From Cruoricaptor ignavus (GTDB lineage Bacteria; Bacteroidota; Bacteroidia; Flavobacteriales; Weeksellaceae), in the NCBI RefSeq assembly GCF_900141665.1, contig NZ_FQYI01000002.1, positions 186,001-250,000 of the forward strand: a DNA stretch of 64,000 nt. Reading direction: 5' to 3'. The notes under the pieces are model-generated. The model saw only the letters and a program-made list of their open reading frames with translations. It made no database searches and had not been told where the DNA came from. Of this stretch, positions 8,658 through 17,692 are shown piece after piece. The translations under genes were made by a program, and so were the position numbers. Each line of letters opens with the position of its first letter. Position 1 is the first letter of the stretch.

Positions 8658-9719
8658 TCAGTTCTTTCTCTCCACCAAAACTCTCCATCCGAAAGGATCT
8701 TCAGCCTGGTTGGTTTGAATATCCACCAATGCTTTTTTCAGTTGCAGCGCGTAGCTCTCTGATTCGTCCAGCTGGGGAAGTTCAAGTTTTTCGTCCTCGT
8801 ATCCGATGGCTTTAAACTGGGAAGTTACCACTGCGGTACCCACGCCCCAGGCCTCTTTCAGGCTGCCGTCTTTATGCGCCTTATACACATCTTCCACCTT
8901 CAGATCGCCAATGATTACCTCGATTCCCTTATGCTTCGCCAACTGAATGAAGCTGTCCCTCGTCACACCATCCAAAATTCGCTCCGAAGTCTTCGGCGTG
9001 AAAATCGTGTCGTTGATGCGCACCATCACATTCATCGTTCCGCTCTCTTCCATCAGGGTGTGCGTGGCATCATCCGTCCATATAATTTGGTCGTAGCCTT
9101 CTTCTTTAGCTACTTTTGTTGGATAAAACGCTCCAGCGTAGTTGCCGGCAGCCTTGGCAAAGCCTACCCCGCCGTTCGCCGCCCGGGAATAGTACTTGGA
9201 AACCTTCACAGACACCGGCGCCGTGTAGTAGGCTTTTGCCGGCGTAGTAAGGATTGCGAAGATATATTTCTCTGAAATCCGCGCCTTCAGGGCTTCTTCA
9301 GATGCGAAAAGTACAGGTCTCAGATAGAGCGACAGCCCTTCCCCGTGCGGCACCCATTCGCGGTCGAGATCTACAAGGGCCTTCAGCCCGCCGATGAACA
9401 TTTCCTCAGAAATCTGCGGCATCGCGAGGCGCTCCGCAGATTTGTTCAATCTTTCAAAATTCTTGTCGGGACGGAAGAGAAACACCTGCCCATCTGCATC
9501 TTTATAGGCTTTCATACCTTCAAATGCTGCCTGGCCGTAGTGCGCTACCATGATGGCTGGCGAAATTTGCAGCGGCCCGTAAGGCATTATTTGCGGTTCG
9601 CTCCACTCTCCATTTTCCCAATTGGCTATCAGCATATGGTCGCCAAATACCTCACCAAATGTAATGTTGCCAACATCAAGACTGCCGATGCGGGAATTTT
9701 CGGTTTTTGTAATTTTCAT
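8658..9719 (-). CDS. ilvE: Branched-chain amino acid aminotransferase
   Basis: A 353-residue fold-type IV PLP aminotransferase for the last step of valine, leucine and isoleucine synthesis (or the first step of their breakdown). It is of the long, eukaryote-like class: FGEVFGDHM, YGQAAFEGMKAY near residue 60, RPDKNFERLNKSAERLAMP, then VGFAKAAGNYAG with the PLP lysine near residue 180, and the EESGTMNVMV motif. It stands alone between a terminator and a divergent mnmD; no other ilv or leu gene is in the window. No clear -7 box was found upstream. Confidence 0.96.
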   Translation of the reverse strand: MKITKTENSRIGSLDVGNITFGEVFGDHMLIANWENGEWSEPQIMPYGPLQISPAIMVAHYGQAAFEGMKAYKDADGQVFLFRPDKNFERLNKSAERLAMPQISEEMFIGGLKALVDLDREWVPHGEGLSLYLRPVLFASEEALKARISEKYIFAILTTPAKAYYTAPVSVKVSKYYSRAANGGVGFAKAAGNYAGAFYPTKVAKEEGYDQIIWTDDATHTLMEESGTMNVMVRINDTIFTPKTSERILDGVTRDSFIQLAKHKGIEVIIGDLKVEDVYKAHKDGSLKEAWGVGTAVVTSQFKAIGYEDEKLELPQLDESESYALQLKKALVDIQTNQAEDPFGWRVLVERKN

Positions 9720-9760
9720 AATTTTTCAGCTATAAAATGCTAATTTACGAATAATTCATT

Positions 9761-9768
9761 TACATTTG
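9761..9768 (+). promoter_or_regulatory. -7 box of mnmD, 4 nt before ATG
   Basis: TACATTTG (TAnnTTTG) ends 4 nt before the ATG at 9773, placing the expected transcription start at or next to the first codon. A leaderless mRNA is likely. Confidence 0.7.
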
Positions 9769-9772
9769 AAAA

Positions 9773-10456
9773 ATGGCACTACACAGGGAGATCCGCACCA
9801 CAGCGGACGGCAGCAGCACGCTGCATATCAATGAATTAAATGAAAACTACCATTCAGGACACGGGGCGCTTCAGGAGGCGAGGCATGTTTTTATAGAAAA
9901 CGGGCTGAAACTTACGGTCCAGGAGGAAATAAATATTCTTGAACTGGGCTTTGGTACGGGGCTGAACTTCTTGGTAACGGCCGAAGAATTTTTGCAAAAT
10001 GAAGGTATCAGGAAGATAAACTATTTTTCTTTGGAAAAATATCCGGTGACCATAGAAGAGGCACAATCGCTGAATTATCATCAATTATTCCAGGGAGATT
10101 TTGAGGAAACTTTTTATAAAATCCACGCATGCGATTGGGAGGAAACTGTAGAGATTTTACCTGAGATAAATTTAAAAAAATTCCAGTGCGATTTTTTCAA
10201 CCTTGAAAATCTGGACATTCCTCTTGCAGATTTAGTCTATTTCGATTGTTTCGGGGCGCGGGTTCAGCCAGATCTTTGGGAAACACCCCTGCTGAAAATG
10301 GTTCGGGGTAAAATGCGTCCGGGAGGGCTCTTCACCACCTATGCTTCCAAAGGAAGCCTCCAGAGAAACCTCCGATCTTTGGGTTTTGAAGTGCAAAAAC
10401 GCCCCGGGCCGCCAGGCAAACGCGAAATGTGCACCGCGAGATTATTAGATGAATGA
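9773..10456 (+). CDS. mnmD: tRNA 5-methylaminomethyl-2-thiouridine methyltransferase
   Basis: A 227-residue SAM-dependent methyltransferase of the MnmD (DUF752) family, the stand-alone version of the methyltransferase half of E. coli MnmC. It completes the mnm5s2U modification of the wobble base U34. The SAM motif ILELGFGTGLNFL is near residue 60; VYFDCFGARVQPDLW and GGLFTTYASKGSLQRNLRSLGF are typical of the family, as is the C-terminal RPGPPGKREM. The oxidase half (MnmC2) is absent, as usual in Bacteroidota. It is divergent from ilvE with 53 nt between them, and is probably translated from a leaderless mRNA. Confidence 0.93.
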   Translation: MALHREIRTTADGSSTLHINELNENYHSGHGALQEARHVFIENGLKLTVQEEINILELGFGTGLNFLVTAEEFLQNEGIRKINYFSLEKYPVTIEEAQSLNYHQLFQGDFEETFYKIHACDWEETVEILPEINLKKFQCDFFNLENLDIPLADLVYFDCFGARVQPDLWETPLLKMVRGKMRPGGLFTTYASKGSLQRNLRSLGFEVQKRPGPPGKREMCTARLLDE

Positions 10457-10531
10457 TGGCTGAAGATAATTTTCCTATATTGCTCACTGCTTATTCCTAC
10501 TGCTAACGCTCAACTAATCAAAACAACAATT

Positions 10532-10948
10532 ATGTTCAACATTCGTGTTTATGCTCTCTGCATTAAAAACCACGCCGTGCTCGCGCTTGCAGAGGAGTAC
10601 GCCGGCACCCGCCTGCTAAAATTCCCCGGGGGCGGACTGGAGTATGGCGAGGGCACGCTGGAGTGCCTAAGGCGCGAGCTGGGCGAAGAGCTGAATCTTA
10701 CTCCGGAAAATTTCCGGCACTTCTACACGCAGGAGGATTATGTAAAATCCCGATTCAGGGAGAACGAGCAGCTGCTGACGATTTATTATCTCGCAGATAT
10801 CGATGATACTGATCTGATCCTTCGGGATCCGTGCATTTCCGAAGCGCGCTGGGTCCCGCTGCATTCCACGGGCAACCCTTTCCCCCTGCCGGTGGACAGC
10901 CTCGTTTTCGAAAAACTTAAATCTGAATCTTCCGAGGGCAGAATATGA
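10532..10948 (+). CDS. NUDIX hydrolase
   Basis: A 138-residue hydrolase of nucleoside-diphosphate-linked compounds. The Nudix box is visible at about residues 37-58: GGGLEYGEGTLECLRRELGE followed by EL, with the REL.EE metal-binding glutamates. Substrate cannot be assigned; the length and sequence fit the ADP-ribose/NTP-cleanup type. It lies 75 nt after mnmD on the same strand and may share its transcript. Codon use is richer in G and C than in its neighbours, a mild oddity. Confidence 0.9.
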   Translation: MFNIRVYALCIKNHAVLALAEEYAGTRLLKFPGGGLEYGEGTLECLRRELGEELNLTPENFRHFYTQEDYVKSRFRENEQLLTIYYLADIDDTDLILRDPCISEARWVPLHSTGNPFPLPVDSLVFEKLKSESSEGRI

Positions 10949-10957
10949 GCCAGAATT

Positions 10958-11680
10958 TTATTTAATTTTAAAATCCTGATAGCCTTCGTACGGCTGCAGA
11001 TAGCCAAGCGCCCAGCCCGTCTGCAGCAGAGATTCCAGATACTCGTCCTCGCGGTGTAGGCGCGGATTATAGGGCGTTTTTAAATCAACATCGGCGGCAT
11101 TCCCCTTCACATTCCACCAGAAGGCGCTCCACCCTCCGCGAAAATCCCTGATGATTTCATACACGGTTTTCCCCGTGGCCCGGTTCATTAATTTGGCAAA
11201 AACCCGCCCCTCGGTGGTGGTAAGATCGCGAAGCTGTTTTTCGTATTGCTCGGCAAGCTCGGCCTGTTTCTGTCTTGTGTACTTTCGCCTGTCGGAAGGG
11301 TTCATCGAGGCCAGCTCCTCCTCAAGGGCCCTGTACTGTACCAATGCGGTGAGGAATAGCGGGTACACGCGGTTGAGCTTCTTATTAAGGAAATAGTAAA
11401 AATTCCTGTCCAGCTGGTTATTGAAATGAGGCTTTGCCCGAAGGAAAACTTCATCCAGCACCACTACTGCCTCCCCTTCTATCTCATAAATTTTTGCCCG
11501 CTGGGCGGCATCATAATAATATTTTTGGCCAAATTCATCTGTCTTTATCTGGTCCTTCGGATATTGGCTAAGCGGCGTAACCGTTATGCTGTCCACAGTT
11601 TGCGAATTCGCAAAACCCCCTGAGACTAGGAAAATCTGCATCAGCAAAATGCCCTTCAATTTTGGGAAAAAACTCATCAT
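10958..11680 (-). CDS. DUF4294 family secreted protein
   Basis: About 240 residues with an N-terminal signal peptide (hydrophobic LLMQIFLVSGGFA followed by NSQT). The core has EIEGEAVVVLDEVFL, RNFYYFLNKKLNRVYPLF and RATGKTVYEIIRDFRGG, a pattern I associate with DUF4294, a Bacteroidota family of unknown function. The in-frame codon at 11701 is TTG, so one of the ATG pair at 11680/11677 is taken as start. It converges on the NUDIX gene with 9 nt between stops and is divergent from the VWA gene. Probably periplasmic or outer-membrane associated. Confidence 0.82.
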   Translation of the reverse strand: MMSFFPKLKGILLMQIFLVSGGFANSQTVDSITVTPLSQYPKDQIKTDEFGQKYYYDAAQRAKIYEIEGEAVVVLDEVFLRAKPHFNNQLDRNFYYFLNKKLNRVYPLFLTALVQYRALEEELASMNPSDRRKYTRQKQAELAEQYEKQLRDLTTTEGRVFAKLMNRATGKTVYEIIRDFRGGWSAFWWNVKGNAADVDLKTPYNPRLHREDEYLESLLQTGWALGYLQPYEGYQDFKIK

Positions 11681-11758
11681 TTCAAATATCTCGGGTTTCA
11701 AATTCTATACCGCTTTTTTCCCGGGCGCTGCTGTACAATATGCTGAAAATGATTTTTG

Positions 11759-11766
11759 TAATTTTG
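11759..11766 (+). promoter_or_regulatory. -7 box of VWA gene, 5 nt before ATG
   Basis: TAATTTTG lies 5 nt before the ATG at 11772, predicting a leaderless or near-leaderless transcript and supporting this start over upstream in-frame codons. Confidence 0.65.
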
Positions 11767-11771
11767 ACGGT

Positions 11772-12896
11772 ATGAAAAAAAGTTCTGCCGGCTTCATTTT
11801 TAAAAACTATGAGCCGAAATCCCAGACTCCTTTTGAAAAGCTTTTCGATATCTTTCAGGAACTCATCACCTATACCTCGGGCGATTTTGATGAGGCGATA
11901 GACTGGCTGCGGCAGCTGGACGAGGAATATGAGCTGACCACGCCGGAATACACAATAGATGATTTCATAAACGATCTGCTGCAAAAGGGATACATCCAGC
12001 AGCGTACAAAACCCGGCAAGGATGGTGACGGCGGAGATTATAACCTGACCTCCAAAACCGAGCAGCTGCTGCGGCAGCGCGCACTCAACCAGATTTTTGG
12101 CGATTTAAAGAAAAGCAGTGCCGGCAACCACAAAACCAGAAAAAGCGGCACCGGCGATGAGACCAGCGGCGAGCTCCGCGAATTTCAGTTCGGAGATAGC
12201 CCGGAGCACATCGCGATGACGGAAAGCCTAAGGAATGCGCAAATAAACCACGGCATCGGGAATTTCTACCTCGAAGAAAGCGATCTGGTGGTGAAGGACA
12301 CGCAGCTGAAAACGCAGATGAGCACCGTGCTGATGATCGACATAAGCCACAGCATGATCCTCTATGGCGAAGACCGCATCACGCCGGCAAAAAAAGTGGC
12401 AATGGCGCTCTCCGAACTAATAATGACGAGATACCCTAAAGACAGCCTCGATGTAATCGTTTTCGGAGATGATGCCTGGCCGATAAGCATTCAGGAGATC
12501 CCTTACCTCCAGGTGGGGCCCTTCCACACCAACACGGTGGCGGGGGTGCAGCTGGCGATGGACATCCTCCGGAGGAAAAAAAATTCCAACAAGCAGATTT
12601 TTATGATCACAGACGGCAAGCCTACCTGCATACGCCTGCCGGACGGACACTACTACCGCAACCACTTCGGGCTGGATGACTTCATCACCGGGCAGTGCTA
12701 CACCATCGCGGCGCAAGCGAGGAAGCTCGGCATTTCCATCACCACCTTTATGATCACGCAAGATCCTGAGCTGGAGCGGTTTATAGAAAAATTTACAGAA
12801 TCTAATCAAGGAAAGGCGATATACAGCAGCCTGGGGAATTTGGGGGAAATGATTTTCCAGGATTATGAGCAAAACCGCGGCAGGAAATCGAGATAA
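11772..12896 (+). CDS. VWA-domain protein paired with MoxR-type AAA+ ATPase
   Basis: A 374-residue cytoplasmic protein. The N-terminal half is helical with an acidic segment and a linker rich in K, S and G (residues 120-150). The C-terminal half is a von Willebrand A domain with the MIDAS metal motif DISHSM (DxSxS) near residue 190, FGDDAW and MITDGKPT. The next gene is an AAA+ ATPase 21 nt downstream. MoxR-VWA pairs act as chaperone or metal-insertion systems, and magnesium chelatase uses the same plan, but no target protein is encoded nearby and no bacteriochlorophyll genes are present. The function in Bacteroidota is not established. The start is set by the -7 box and by the lack of coding features before it. 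Confidence 0.85.
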   Translation: MKKSSAGFIFKNYEPKSQTPFEKLFDIFQELITYTSGDFDEAIDWLRQLDEEYELTTPEYTIDDFINDLLQKGYIQQRTKPGKDGDGGDYNLTSKTEQLLRQRALNQIFGDLKKSSAGNHKTRKSGTGDETSGELREFQFGDSPEHIAMTESLRNAQINHGIGNFYLEESDLVVKDTQLKTQMSTVLMIDISHSMILYGEDRITPAKKVAMALSELIMTRYPKDSLDVIVFGDDAWPISIQEIPYLQVGPFHTNTVAGVQLAMDILRRKKNSNKQIFMITDGKPTCIRLPDGHYYRNHFGLDDFITGQCYTIAAQARKLGISITTFMITQDPELERFIEKFTESNQGKAIYSSLGNLGEMIFQDYEQNRGRKSR

Positions 12897-12917
12897 TTAA
12901 CAGAAACAATACCTAAA

Positions 12918-14381
12918 ATGAGCATTACCAATATAAAAACTTTCGGCGATCTGAAAGCTTCGGGCTACAGGCCGAAAGGCATTAAAGACGAACTTCGTGA
13001 AAATTTAATACAAAAAATTAAGAAAAATGAAAATGCCTTCCCCGGCGTATACGGGTACGAGGACACCGTAATCCCGGAACTGGAGCGGGCGATACTCTCC
13101 CGGCATAACATTAATCTCCTGGGGCTTCGCGGGCAGGCAAAAACCAGGATGGCACGCCAGATGGTGAACCTCCTCGATGAGTACATCCCGGTGGTGGACG
13201 GCTCCGAAATAAATGATGATCCGTACAGCCCGATTTCGCGCTTCGCAAAGGAGCTGATGGAGGAAATGGGCGACGGCACGCCGATCCGCTGGATGCACCG
13301 CAGCGAGAGATTTTCAGAAAAACTTGCCACGCCGGATACCACGGTGGCCGACCTCATCGGCGATGTGGACCCGATAAAGGCAGCCAACCTGAAACTCAGC
13401 TATGCCGACGACCGCGTGCTACACTACGGCATGATCCCCCGCGCCAACCGATGCATTTTCGTGATAAATGAGCTGCCGGATCTGCAGGCAAAAATCCAGG
13501 TATCTCTCTTCAATATTCTGCAGGAAGGCGATGTACAGATACGGGGCTTCAAGCTGAGGATGCCGCTGGATATTCAGTTCGTTTTTACCGCAAACCCGGA
13601 AGATTATACCAACAGGGGGAGCATCGTGACGCCACTGAAAGACCGGATCGGCTCGCAGATCCTCACGCACTACCCTGCCGACTTGGAGACTGCGAAAAAA
13701 ATCACAGCGCAGGAAGCAAAATTCGAGCCCGAGCTTTCTGAAAAAATCACCGTGCCGGAACTTGCGAAAGATGTCTTGGAGCAAATCAGCTTCGAGGCAA
13801 GGAATAATGAATATATCGACGAGAAATCCGGCGTGAGTGCCAGGATGAGCATTACCGCCTATCAAAACCTGATGAGTACGGCAGAGCGCCGCCTCCTGAA
13901 AAGCAATGAAAACCAGACCACCATAAGATTATCCGATTTTCTCGGAGTGGTGCCGGCAATCACCGGAAAGGTAGAGCTGGTATACGAGGGCGAGCTGGAG
14001 GGTGCGGCATCTGTAGCGGAAAATCTGATAGAGAACGCAGTGAAGACCTTATTCGATGAGCGTTTCCCAAAAATTGAAAAACTTCAGAAAAAAACCAGCA
14101 CAACGCCGTATGATCCACTGATCGCGTGGTTTGCTGACGGTAATGAGCTGGAACTTTCCAATGAACTTACAGACGACCAATATCGCCAGGAACTCGACCG
14201 GGCGAAACCGCTGTGGAAATTAATCAGCGACTACCAGCCGGGCCTACCTGCAGAGGAAAGATATTTCCTTGCGGAGATGATCCTCTGGGCACTTGGCTCA
14301 TATCAGAAAATCAGCAGAAACAAAATGGAACGCAGCATAAGTTTTTCTGACGAAATGACCAATTTTTTGCGCAACCTTTAA
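12918..14381 (+). CDS. AAA+ ATPase, MoxR/ChlI-like
   Basis: A 487-residue AAA+ ATPase. The P-loop is an unusual GLRGQAKTRMAR (near residue 73), Walker B is CIFVINELPDL (near 180), followed by FNILQEGDVQIRGF and FVFTANPEDYTNRGSIVTPLKDR, a helix-2 insert and sensor region of the MoxR/ChlI clade. The C-terminal 150 residues are helical. With the preceding VWA protein it should form an ATP-driven remodelling complex in the cytoplasm. Automatic labels such as magnesium chelatase or sigma-54 activator would mislead: the GAFTGA loop is absent and there is no chelatase context. It shares an operon with the M42 peptidase and rpe. Confidence 0.88.
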   Translation: MSITNIKTFGDLKASGYRPKGIKDELRENLIQKIKKNENAFPGVYGYEDTVIPELERAILSRHNINLLGLRGQAKTRMARQMVNLLDEYIPVVDGSEINDDPYSPISRFAKELMEEMGDGTPIRWMHRSERFSEKLATPDTTVADLIGDVDPIKAANLKLSYADDRVLHYGMIPRANRCIFVINELPDLQAKIQVSLFNILQEGDVQIRGFKLRMPLDIQFVFTANPEDYTNRGSIVTPLKDRIGSQILTHYPADLETAKKITAQEAKFEPELSEKITVPELAKDVLEQISFEARNNEYIDEKSGVSARMSITAYQNLMSTAERRLLKSNENQTTIRLSDFLGVVPAITGKVELVYEGELEGAASVAENLIENAVKTLFDERFPKIEKLQKKTSTTPYDPLIAWFADGNELELSNELTDDQYRQELDRAKPLWKLISDYQPGLPAEERYFLAEMILWALGSYQKISRNKMERSISFSDEMTNFLRNL

Positions 14382-14396
14382 TTTTAAAATCAAAAA

Positions 14397-15476
14397 ATGT
14401 TCAAAGAGCAATCTTTAAATTTTCTCGAAAAATACCTTAATACCCCATCCCCTACGGGCTACGAGCGCGCCGGGCAGCAGCTCTGGATAGATTATATTTC
14501 GGAGTTTGTGGATGAAGTGCGTACAGATTTCTACGGCACAGCCTACGGAATCATCAATCCCGAAGCAGAATTCAAAGTGGTAATAGAAGCCCACGCCGAC
14601 GAAATTTCCTGGTATGTGAATTATATAACAGATGACGGATTAATTTATGTAATCCGCAACGGCGGCTCAGATGAGGCAATTGCACCTTCAAAAACGGTTC
14701 TTATCCACGGAGAAAAGGGCGTAGTAAAAGGCGTTTTCGGCTGGCCAGCCATTCATACAAGAATCGGTAAGGATGAAGATATAAAACCTAAAATTGAAAA
14801 TATCTTCATAGACTGCGGCGCTACTTCCAAAGCCGAAGCGGAAGAGCTCGGGATATCTGTAGGCTGCATCATTACTTATCCTGACGAGTTTTTTGATTTG
14901 AATGATCGCTATTTCGTCTGCCGCGCTCTGGACAACCGTATCGGCGGGTTTATGATTGCAGAAGTCGCCAGGCTAATTAAGGAAAATGCAAATAAATTGC
15001 CTTTTGGTTTGTATATCACAAATTCTGTGCAAGAAGAAGTTGGGCTATATGGCGCACAGATGATTGCGGAGCGCATTAAACCGAACCTCGCCATTGTCAC
15101 CGATGTGACGCACGACACCACTACACCAATGATGGAGAAAAAGAAGGAGGGCGACCAGAAATGCGGCGGCGGGCCGGTGGTATATTTTGCGCCTGCCGTT
15201 CATCACAACTTGCGGGAGCTCATCATCGACACTGCAAAATCTAAAGAAATTCCCTTCCAGCGGGCGGCCTCTAGCCGGGCTACCGGCACGGACACGGATG
15301 CATTTGCACACGCCAACGGCGGCATACCGAGCGCGCTGATCTCCCTGCCGCTGCGCTATATGCACACCACGGTGGAGATGGTGGCAAAAGAAGATGTTGC
15401 GAATGTGATCCGCCTGATTTACGAAACTCTGATGCGCATAACACCAGATTTTAACCTGAAATACCACGACCGATGA
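14397..15476 (+). CDS. M42 family metallopeptidase
   Basis: A 359-residue dinuclear zinc aminopeptidase of the glutamyl aminopeptidase/tetrahedral aminopeptidase (TET) group, which trims small peptides in the cytoplasm. Motifs in order: SPTGYERAGQ (N-terminus), EAHADEI (metal His/Asp), CRALDNRIGG (bridging Asp), NSVQEEVGLYGA (catalytic Glu pair), DVTHDTT, and LPLRYMHTTVEM (C-terminal metal His). Its stop overlaps the rpe start as ATGA, so the two are translationally coupled. Deacylase members of clan MH are an alternative, but the motif set best fits M42. Confidence 0.92.
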   Translation: MFKEQSLNFLEKYLNTPSPTGYERAGQQLWIDYISEFVDEVRTDFYGTAYGIINPEAEFKVVIEAHADEISWYVNYITDDGLIYVIRNGGSDEAIAPSKTVLIHGEKGVVKGVFGWPAIHTRIGKDEDIKPKIENIFIDCGATSKAEAEELGISVGCIITYPDEFFDLNDRYFVCRALDNRIGGFMIAEVARLIKENANKLPFGLYITNSVQEEVGLYGAQMIAERIKPNLAIVTDVTHDTTTPMMEKKKEGDQKCGGGPVVYFAPAVHHNLRELIIDTAKSKEIPFQRAASSRATGTDTDAFAHANGGIPSALISLPLRYMHTTVEMVAKEDVANVIRLIYETLMRITPDFNLKYHDR

Positions 15477-16123
15477 AAAGGAAAATCTTAGCACCCTCGC
15501 TGCTGTCGGCGGATTTCGGCAACCTGCAGCGGGACATCGAAATGCTGAACCGTTCTGCCGCTGAGTGGATTCACATTGATGTAATGGACGGCAGATTCGT
15601 CCCGAACATTTCCTTCGGCTTCCCAGTGATGAAGGCGGTAAAGCAGCACTCGGAGAAATTTGTAGATGTGCATCTGATGATAGTGGAACCGGAAAAGTAT
15701 GCTTCGCAATTCGTGCAGGCTGGCGCGGATCTTGTCTCCGTACAGGTGGAGGCCTGCACACATCTGCACCGTACCGTAAAGCAGATTCAGGAGGCAGGCG
15801 CGAAGGTGGGCGTGGTGCTGAACCCCGCTACGCCGGTGATGATGCTGGAGGATATAATTGCCGAGGTAGATTTGGTTTTGCTTATGAGTGTAAATCCGGG
15901 ATTCGGCGGGCAGAAATTTATTGAAAATACTTACAGGAAACTGGCAGAGACAAAAAATCTTATCGAAAAAAACAATTCATCCGCGCTGATTGAAGTAGAT
16001 GGCGGAGTAAATTTGGAGAACGCTTCAAAACTTTTCGCAGCTGGTGCCGATGTTCTGGTAGCGGGTAATGCAGTATTTTCCACAGAAAATCCGGAAAACA
16101 CGATCCGCGAACTATTAGGCTGA
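15473..16123 (+). CDS. rpe: Ribulose-phosphate 3-epimerase
   Basis: A 216-residue TIM-barrel enzyme interconverting ribulose 5-phosphate and xylulose 5-phosphate in the pentose phosphate pathway. Visible are APSLLSADFGNL, the metal and acid residues in HIDVMDGRFVPNISFG, VHLMI, LMSVNPGFGGQKFI and the phosphate-binding EVDGGVN and GADVLVAGNAVF. Length is normal. The start overlaps the M42 stop by 4 nt. A strong terminator follows, closing the VWA-AAA-M42-rpe run. Confidence 0.97.
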   Translation: MKRKILAPSLLSADFGNLQRDIEMLNRSAAEWIHIDVMDGRFVPNISFGFPVMKAVKQHSEKFVDVHLMIVEPEKYASQFVQAGADLVSVQVEACTHLHRTVKQIQEAGAKVGVVLNPATPVMMLEDIIAEVDLVLLMSVNPGFGGQKFIENTYRKLAETKNLIEKNNSSALIEVDGGVNLENASKLFAAGADVLVAGNAVFSTENPENTIRELLG

Positions 16124-16138
16124 GTACTAGGAATTATA

Positions 16139-16163
16139 AAAGCCGGGCTGAGTTCCCGGCTTT
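16139..16163. terminator. Bidirectional terminator between rpe and ndk
   Basis: AAAGCCGGG and CCCGGCTTT form a perfect 9-bp stem with a 7-nt loop between two convergent genes. The flanking T content is modest, but stem strength and position fit intrinsic termination. Confidence 0.82.
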
Positions 16164-16182
16164 ATGTTAACAAATACTTAGT

Positions 16183-16602
16183 CTAAAAAATTTCACGGCC
16201 TGCAAAATGAAATGCTGACTCGATCTTAGCATTCTCATCAGAGTCGGAGCCGTGCACAGCATTTTCGCCAACATTTTTAGCGTACAACTTGCGGATTGTT
16301 CCCTCCTCCGCTTCTGCGGGGTTGGTAGCGCCAATAAGTTTGCGGAAATCTTCCACAGCATTTTCTTTTTCCAATACTGCCGCCACGATAGGGCCTGAGG
16401 ACATAAATTCCACCAACTCGCCATAGAACGGCCTTTCGGAGTGGACTTCGTAGAACTTCTTTGCATCCTCTTCTGTAAGGCGCGTGAGTTTCATCGCTTT
16501 AAATTTAAACCCAGCCTCGGCAATTTTGCCAAGAATCGCTCCGATATGCCCGCCGGCTACGGCATCGGGCTTGATCATCGTAAAGGTGATATTTCCTGCC
16601 AT
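16183..16602 (-). CDS. ndk: Nucleoside-diphosphate kinase
   Basis: A 139-residue enzyme that balances NTP and dNTP pools by phosphate transfer through a phosphohistidine. The start [18 protein letters not shown] and [21 protein letters not shown] are typical; the catalytic histidine lies in [15 protein letters not shown] near residue 117. Length is normal for bacterial Ndk. It is monocistronic: its own TAAATTTG box lies 16 nt upstream and a terminator lies downstream. Confidence 0.97.
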   Translation of the reverse strand: MAGNITFTMIKPDAVAGGHIGAILGKIAEAGFKFKAMKLTRLTEEDAKKFYEVHSERPFYGELVEFMSSGPIVAAVLEKENAVEDFRKLIGATNPAEAEEGTIRKLYAKNVGENAVHGSDSDENAKIESAFHFAGREIF

Positions 16603-16618
16603 TTTATAAAATTTCTGG

Positions 16619-16626
16619 CAAATTTA
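16619..16626 (-). promoter_or_regulatory. -7 box of ndk
   Basis: Read on the minus strand this is TAAATTTG, 16 nt before the ndk ATG. Confidence 0.6.
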
Positions 16627-16739
16627 CGAAAAAAGCATTTTTAGGTTTCCATACCGAAATAAAATCATTGGCATAAAAATTGATAATCACAAAATGATTC
16701 TCATGTTTTAATTTGAGTTTTCATGGTTATTAGTTTTTA

Positions 16740-16761
16740 CCTCTGCCAGTAATGGCGGAGG
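16740..16761 (-). terminator. Terminator after rsgA
   Basis: CCTCTGCCA and TGGCGGAGG pair over 9 bp (one G-T wobble) around a GTAA loop. T-runs flank both sides; on the minus strand it directly follows the rsgA stop. Confidence 0.82.
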
Positions 16762-16764
16762 TTT

Positions 16765-17691
16765 TTATTTAATCTGGGCTTCCTGAGCTTCAGCCAAGAG
16801 TTTAAGATAATCAGCAAAACGGAATTCCGCAATTTCCCCAGCTTCCACCTTTGCTGCCACGGCACACTGAGGCTCGGAAATATGCATACAATTGTAGTAT
16901 TTGCATCCCTCCGCTGCCGACAGTATTTCAGGAAAATAATGCTGGACTTCATCCGGCTCCACTTCGGTCAGTGCGAATTCTCGCACGCCAGGCGTATCTA
17001 TCACCGCGCCGCCGAAATCCCAGAAGTGCATCTGGGCAAAGGTGGTAGTGTGCCTGCCCTTCAGGTGGGCTGCGGAAACCTCTCCGGTTTTCAGGTTGAG
17101 CCCGGGCTGAAGGCTGTTTACAAGGGTGGATTTTCCGCTGCCGGAGTGCCCGAAAAATACCGAAGTTTTATCCTGTATCTTGGCTTTTATTGATTCAAGA
17201 TTTAAGTTTGAAACTGAGGACAAGCTAATTGCCTCATACCCAATATTTTGATAAATCTCCATCAGGCTCTCCGCGAGAGGGATGTCCTGCTCATCCAGCA
17301 GATCCCATTTATTGAAAAGTATAAGCGGGGGGATGCTGTATGCCTCGCAGCAAACCAAAAACCGGTCGAGAAAGCCTGTGGATGTTTCCGGATTTTTCAG
17401 GGTAAAAAGAAAGCAGGCTATATCCAGGTTGGCAGCGATAATGTGGAACTCCTTCGAGAGATTTACAGATTTCCGGATGAGATAGTTTTCCCGCGGCTCG
17501 ATTTTGGTGATCCACGCCACACCGTCTTCCCCAATCTGAAATTCCACACGGTCTCCCACGGCAAGCGGGTTGGTGAGGCGAATTTTCTGAAGTTTAAATT
17601 TCCCCCGAATCCTCGCTTCGAAAAATTCCCGGGAAGACTCTTCCATCACCTGGTACCAGCTGCCGGTAGATTTTGTGACTAAGCCCTTCAA
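16765..17691 (-). CDS. rsgA: Small ribosomal subunit biogenesis GTPase
   Basis: A 308-residue circularly permuted GTPase that acts late in 30S assembly. An N-terminal OB fold (residues 1-70) is followed by the permuted G motifs: G4 NKWD near 125, G1 GHSGSGKSTLVN near 180, and G3 DTPGVREF near 230. The C-terminal zinc site is visible in GCKYYNCMHISEPQCAV. The only start that keeps the N-terminal strand is a TTG at 17691, one base after the TGA stop of the DAHP synthase gene, so translation is probably coupled to it. Confidence 0.95.
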   Translation of the reverse strand: MKGLVTKSTGSWYQVMEESSREFFEARIRGKFKLQKIRLTNPLAVGDRVEFQIGEDGVAWITKIEPRENYLIRKSVNLSKEFHIIAANLDIACFLFTLKNPETSTGFLDRFLVCCEAYSIPPLILFNKWDLLDEQDIPLAESLMEIYQNIGYEAISLSSVSNLNLESIKAKIQDKTSVFFGHSGSGKSTLVNSLQPGLNLKTGEVSAAHLKGRHTTTFAQMHFWDFGGAVIDTPGVREFALTEVEPDEVQHYFPEILSAAEGCKYYNCMHISEPQCAVAAKVEAGEIAEFRFADYLKLLAEAQEAQIK

Positions 17692-17692
17692 A

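Noticed and set aside
12918-14381. Magnesium chelatase subunit or sigma-54 activator
   Set aside because: No chlorophyll or cobalt chelatase context, no GAFTGA loop, no DNA-binding domain.
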